Origin: an uncultured Pelagibacteraceae bacterium
GTDB lineage: Bacteria; Pseudomonadota; Alphaproteobacteria; Pelagibacterales; Pelagibacteraceae
DNA: 64,000 nucleotides
Assembly (NCBI GenBank): GCA_902576375.1
Contig: CACGUZ010000001.1
Location: 124,001 to 188,000 of the forward strand
Direction of reading: 5' to 3'
In this document: piece by piece, positions 60,235-64,000 of the stretch
Position numbering within the stretch: the stretch's first letter is position 1
How the letters are laid out: the number at the start of each line of letters is the position of its first letter
Position numbers and translations under genes: made by a program
The notes under the pieces: model-generated
Told to the model about the DNA's origin: nothing
The model's database searches: none
Seen by the model: the letters and a program-made list of their open reading frames with translations, nothing else

Positions 60235-60936
60235 ATGAGTAATATTAGATTATTTTTTTCAGATACTATATCAGTAAACATGATTGATAAACTCGATAAA
60301 GGTCAATCACATTATTTAAGCAAAGTAATGAGAGTAAAAGAAAATGAGGTTTTCTCATTATTTAATAAAGAGGGAGAGTGGGAGGCAAAAGTTTTAGGAA
60401 TATTCAAAAATATTGTTGAATTTAAAATAATAAAACAACTAAGACAAAAAGAGATAACCAAAGAATTATGGTTAGCATTTTCTCCTATAAAATCAAACTA
60501 TCAGAATTTTATGCTGCAAAAAGCAACAGAGCTTGGAGTATCAAAATTTTTACCAATTATTTTTGATAGAACAGTTGTTAGAAAAATTAACAAAGATCGC
60601 ATCAAAAAAATTGTAATTGAGGCAAGTGAACAATCAAACCGTATTAATGTGCCAACAATTGAAGAGGCTCAAGATTTAAATAGTTTTTTAAAAAAAAATA
60701 TAATGGATCTAATTTTTACAGATTTAAATTCAAGTATTAAAAAAATTGATAAATCGAAATTTACAGATAAGCCTATTTGTATAATCATAGGTCCTGAGGG
60801 AGATTTTTCAGAGACTGAAAGAGAGAAGATTCTCTCTTTTAAGGGCGCTCAACCTATTAAAATAAATGAGAATATTTTAAGGTCAGAAACCGCAGTCATA
60901 TCTGCAATTTCGATCGTAAATTATGTGATTAATTGA
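60235..60936 (+). CDS. rsmE: 16S rRNA (uracil1498-N3)-methyltransferase
   Basis: HYLSKVMRVKE, QKATELGVSKFLPI, IIGPEGDFSETE, ILRSETAVISAISIV. Confidence 0.95.
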   Translation: MSNIRLFFSDTISVNMIDKLDKGQSHYLSKVMRVKENEVFSLFNKEGEWEAKVLGIFKNIVEFKIIKQLRQKEITKELWLAFSPIKSNYQNFMLQKATELGVSKFLPIIFDRTVVRKINKDRIKKIVIEASEQSNRINVPTIEEAQDLNSFLKKNIMDLIFTDLNSSIKKIDKSKFTDKPICIIIGPEGDFSETEREKILSFKGAQPIKINENILRSETAVISAISIVNYVIN

Positions 60937-60996
60937 TAAATTGTCGCGAAAACTAAAGTGTAATTTTTATAAAAGAGCTTTATATAGCTATTTAAA

Positions 60997-63446
<2,450 letters not shown>

Positions 63447-63466
63447 GAATAAAAGCTTTAAAATTG

Positions 63467-64000
63467 ATGAGTAGTTCAAAATTAAAAAAAGATAATCTGT
63501 CTCAAGAAGACTTACTAAATTTTTCTGAATTATTTAAATTGATGAAACCAAGAGTAATGTCGCTTGTGATATTTACTTGTGCGGTTGGATTATTAACAGC
63601 CCCAATTATGGTTTCAACTCAAGATGCAATAATTGGAATATTACTAGTTTCAATGGGCGCAGGAGCAGCAGGAGCATTAAACATGTGGTATGAGTCTGAT
63701 CTTGATGCTTTAATGAGTAGAACTTGCCTAAGACCAATACCAACAGGTAAAGTTAATAAAAATCAGGCTCTTATATTTGGAATAACTTTATCGGTTATTT
63801 CAGTAGTTGCACTAGATTATTTTACAAATCGAGTATCTGCAGGAATATTACTTTTTACTATTATATTTTATGTTTTAATTTATACAATTTGGCTGAAAAA
63901 AAGAACCTCACAGAATATTGTTATTGGTGGTGCGGCTGGAGCTCTTCCTCCTGTCATAGGCTGGACTATTGCTACAGGATCTTTATCTCTTGAACCTCTT
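63467..64000 (+). CDS. ctaB: Protoheme IX farnesyltransferase, truncated at window end
   Basis: ATG 63467 open to window end; [44 protein letters not shown]. Confidence 0.95.
   Translation, partial: MSSSKLKKDNLSQEDLLNFSELFKLMKPRVMSLVIFTCAVGLLTAPIMVSTQDAIIGILLVSMGAGAAGALNMWYESDLDALMSRTCLRPIPTGKVNKNQALIFGITLSVISVVALDYFTNRVSAGILLFTIIFYVLIYTIWLKKRTSQNIVIGGAAGALPPVIGWTIATGSLSLEPL

Overview
AT-rich, densely packed alphaproteobacterial chromosome segment, most consistent with SAR11/Pelagibacterales (judged from gene content, synteny and very short intergenic gaps; not verified by a database search). Almost all of the window is housekeeping sequence. It includes rpmB(partial)-queuosine transporter, an ornithine decarboxylase / deoxyhypusine-synthase-like / ureohydrolase polyamine cluster, regA, bioY, polA, chvI-chvG-ahcY-tsaE-amgK-murU, an RND pump, msrA, purine salvage, hsp20, oligopeptidase B, cfa, tldD/pmbA, typA, groESL, ribF-ileS-lspA, pgi, purD, the lpxL-lpxK-waaA-msbA-ubiA group, rsmE and coxB-coxA-ctaB(partial). 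I found no mobile element, CRISPR array, rRNA or tRNA. The most interesting signals are: (1) an RpoH-like promoter plus a compact ROSE-like RNA-thermometer leader on hsp20, with a matching RpoH-like promoter on groESL; (2) the polyamine cluster with its unusual leader and ATTCAAT repeats in the divergent intergenic region; (3) an extremely lysine-rich coiled-coil protein whose start codon lies in a perfect hairpin; (4) an untracked 38-aa basic ORF between typA and groEL; (5) widespread 3' overlap of convergent genes, including shared TTAA/TTAG stop codons.
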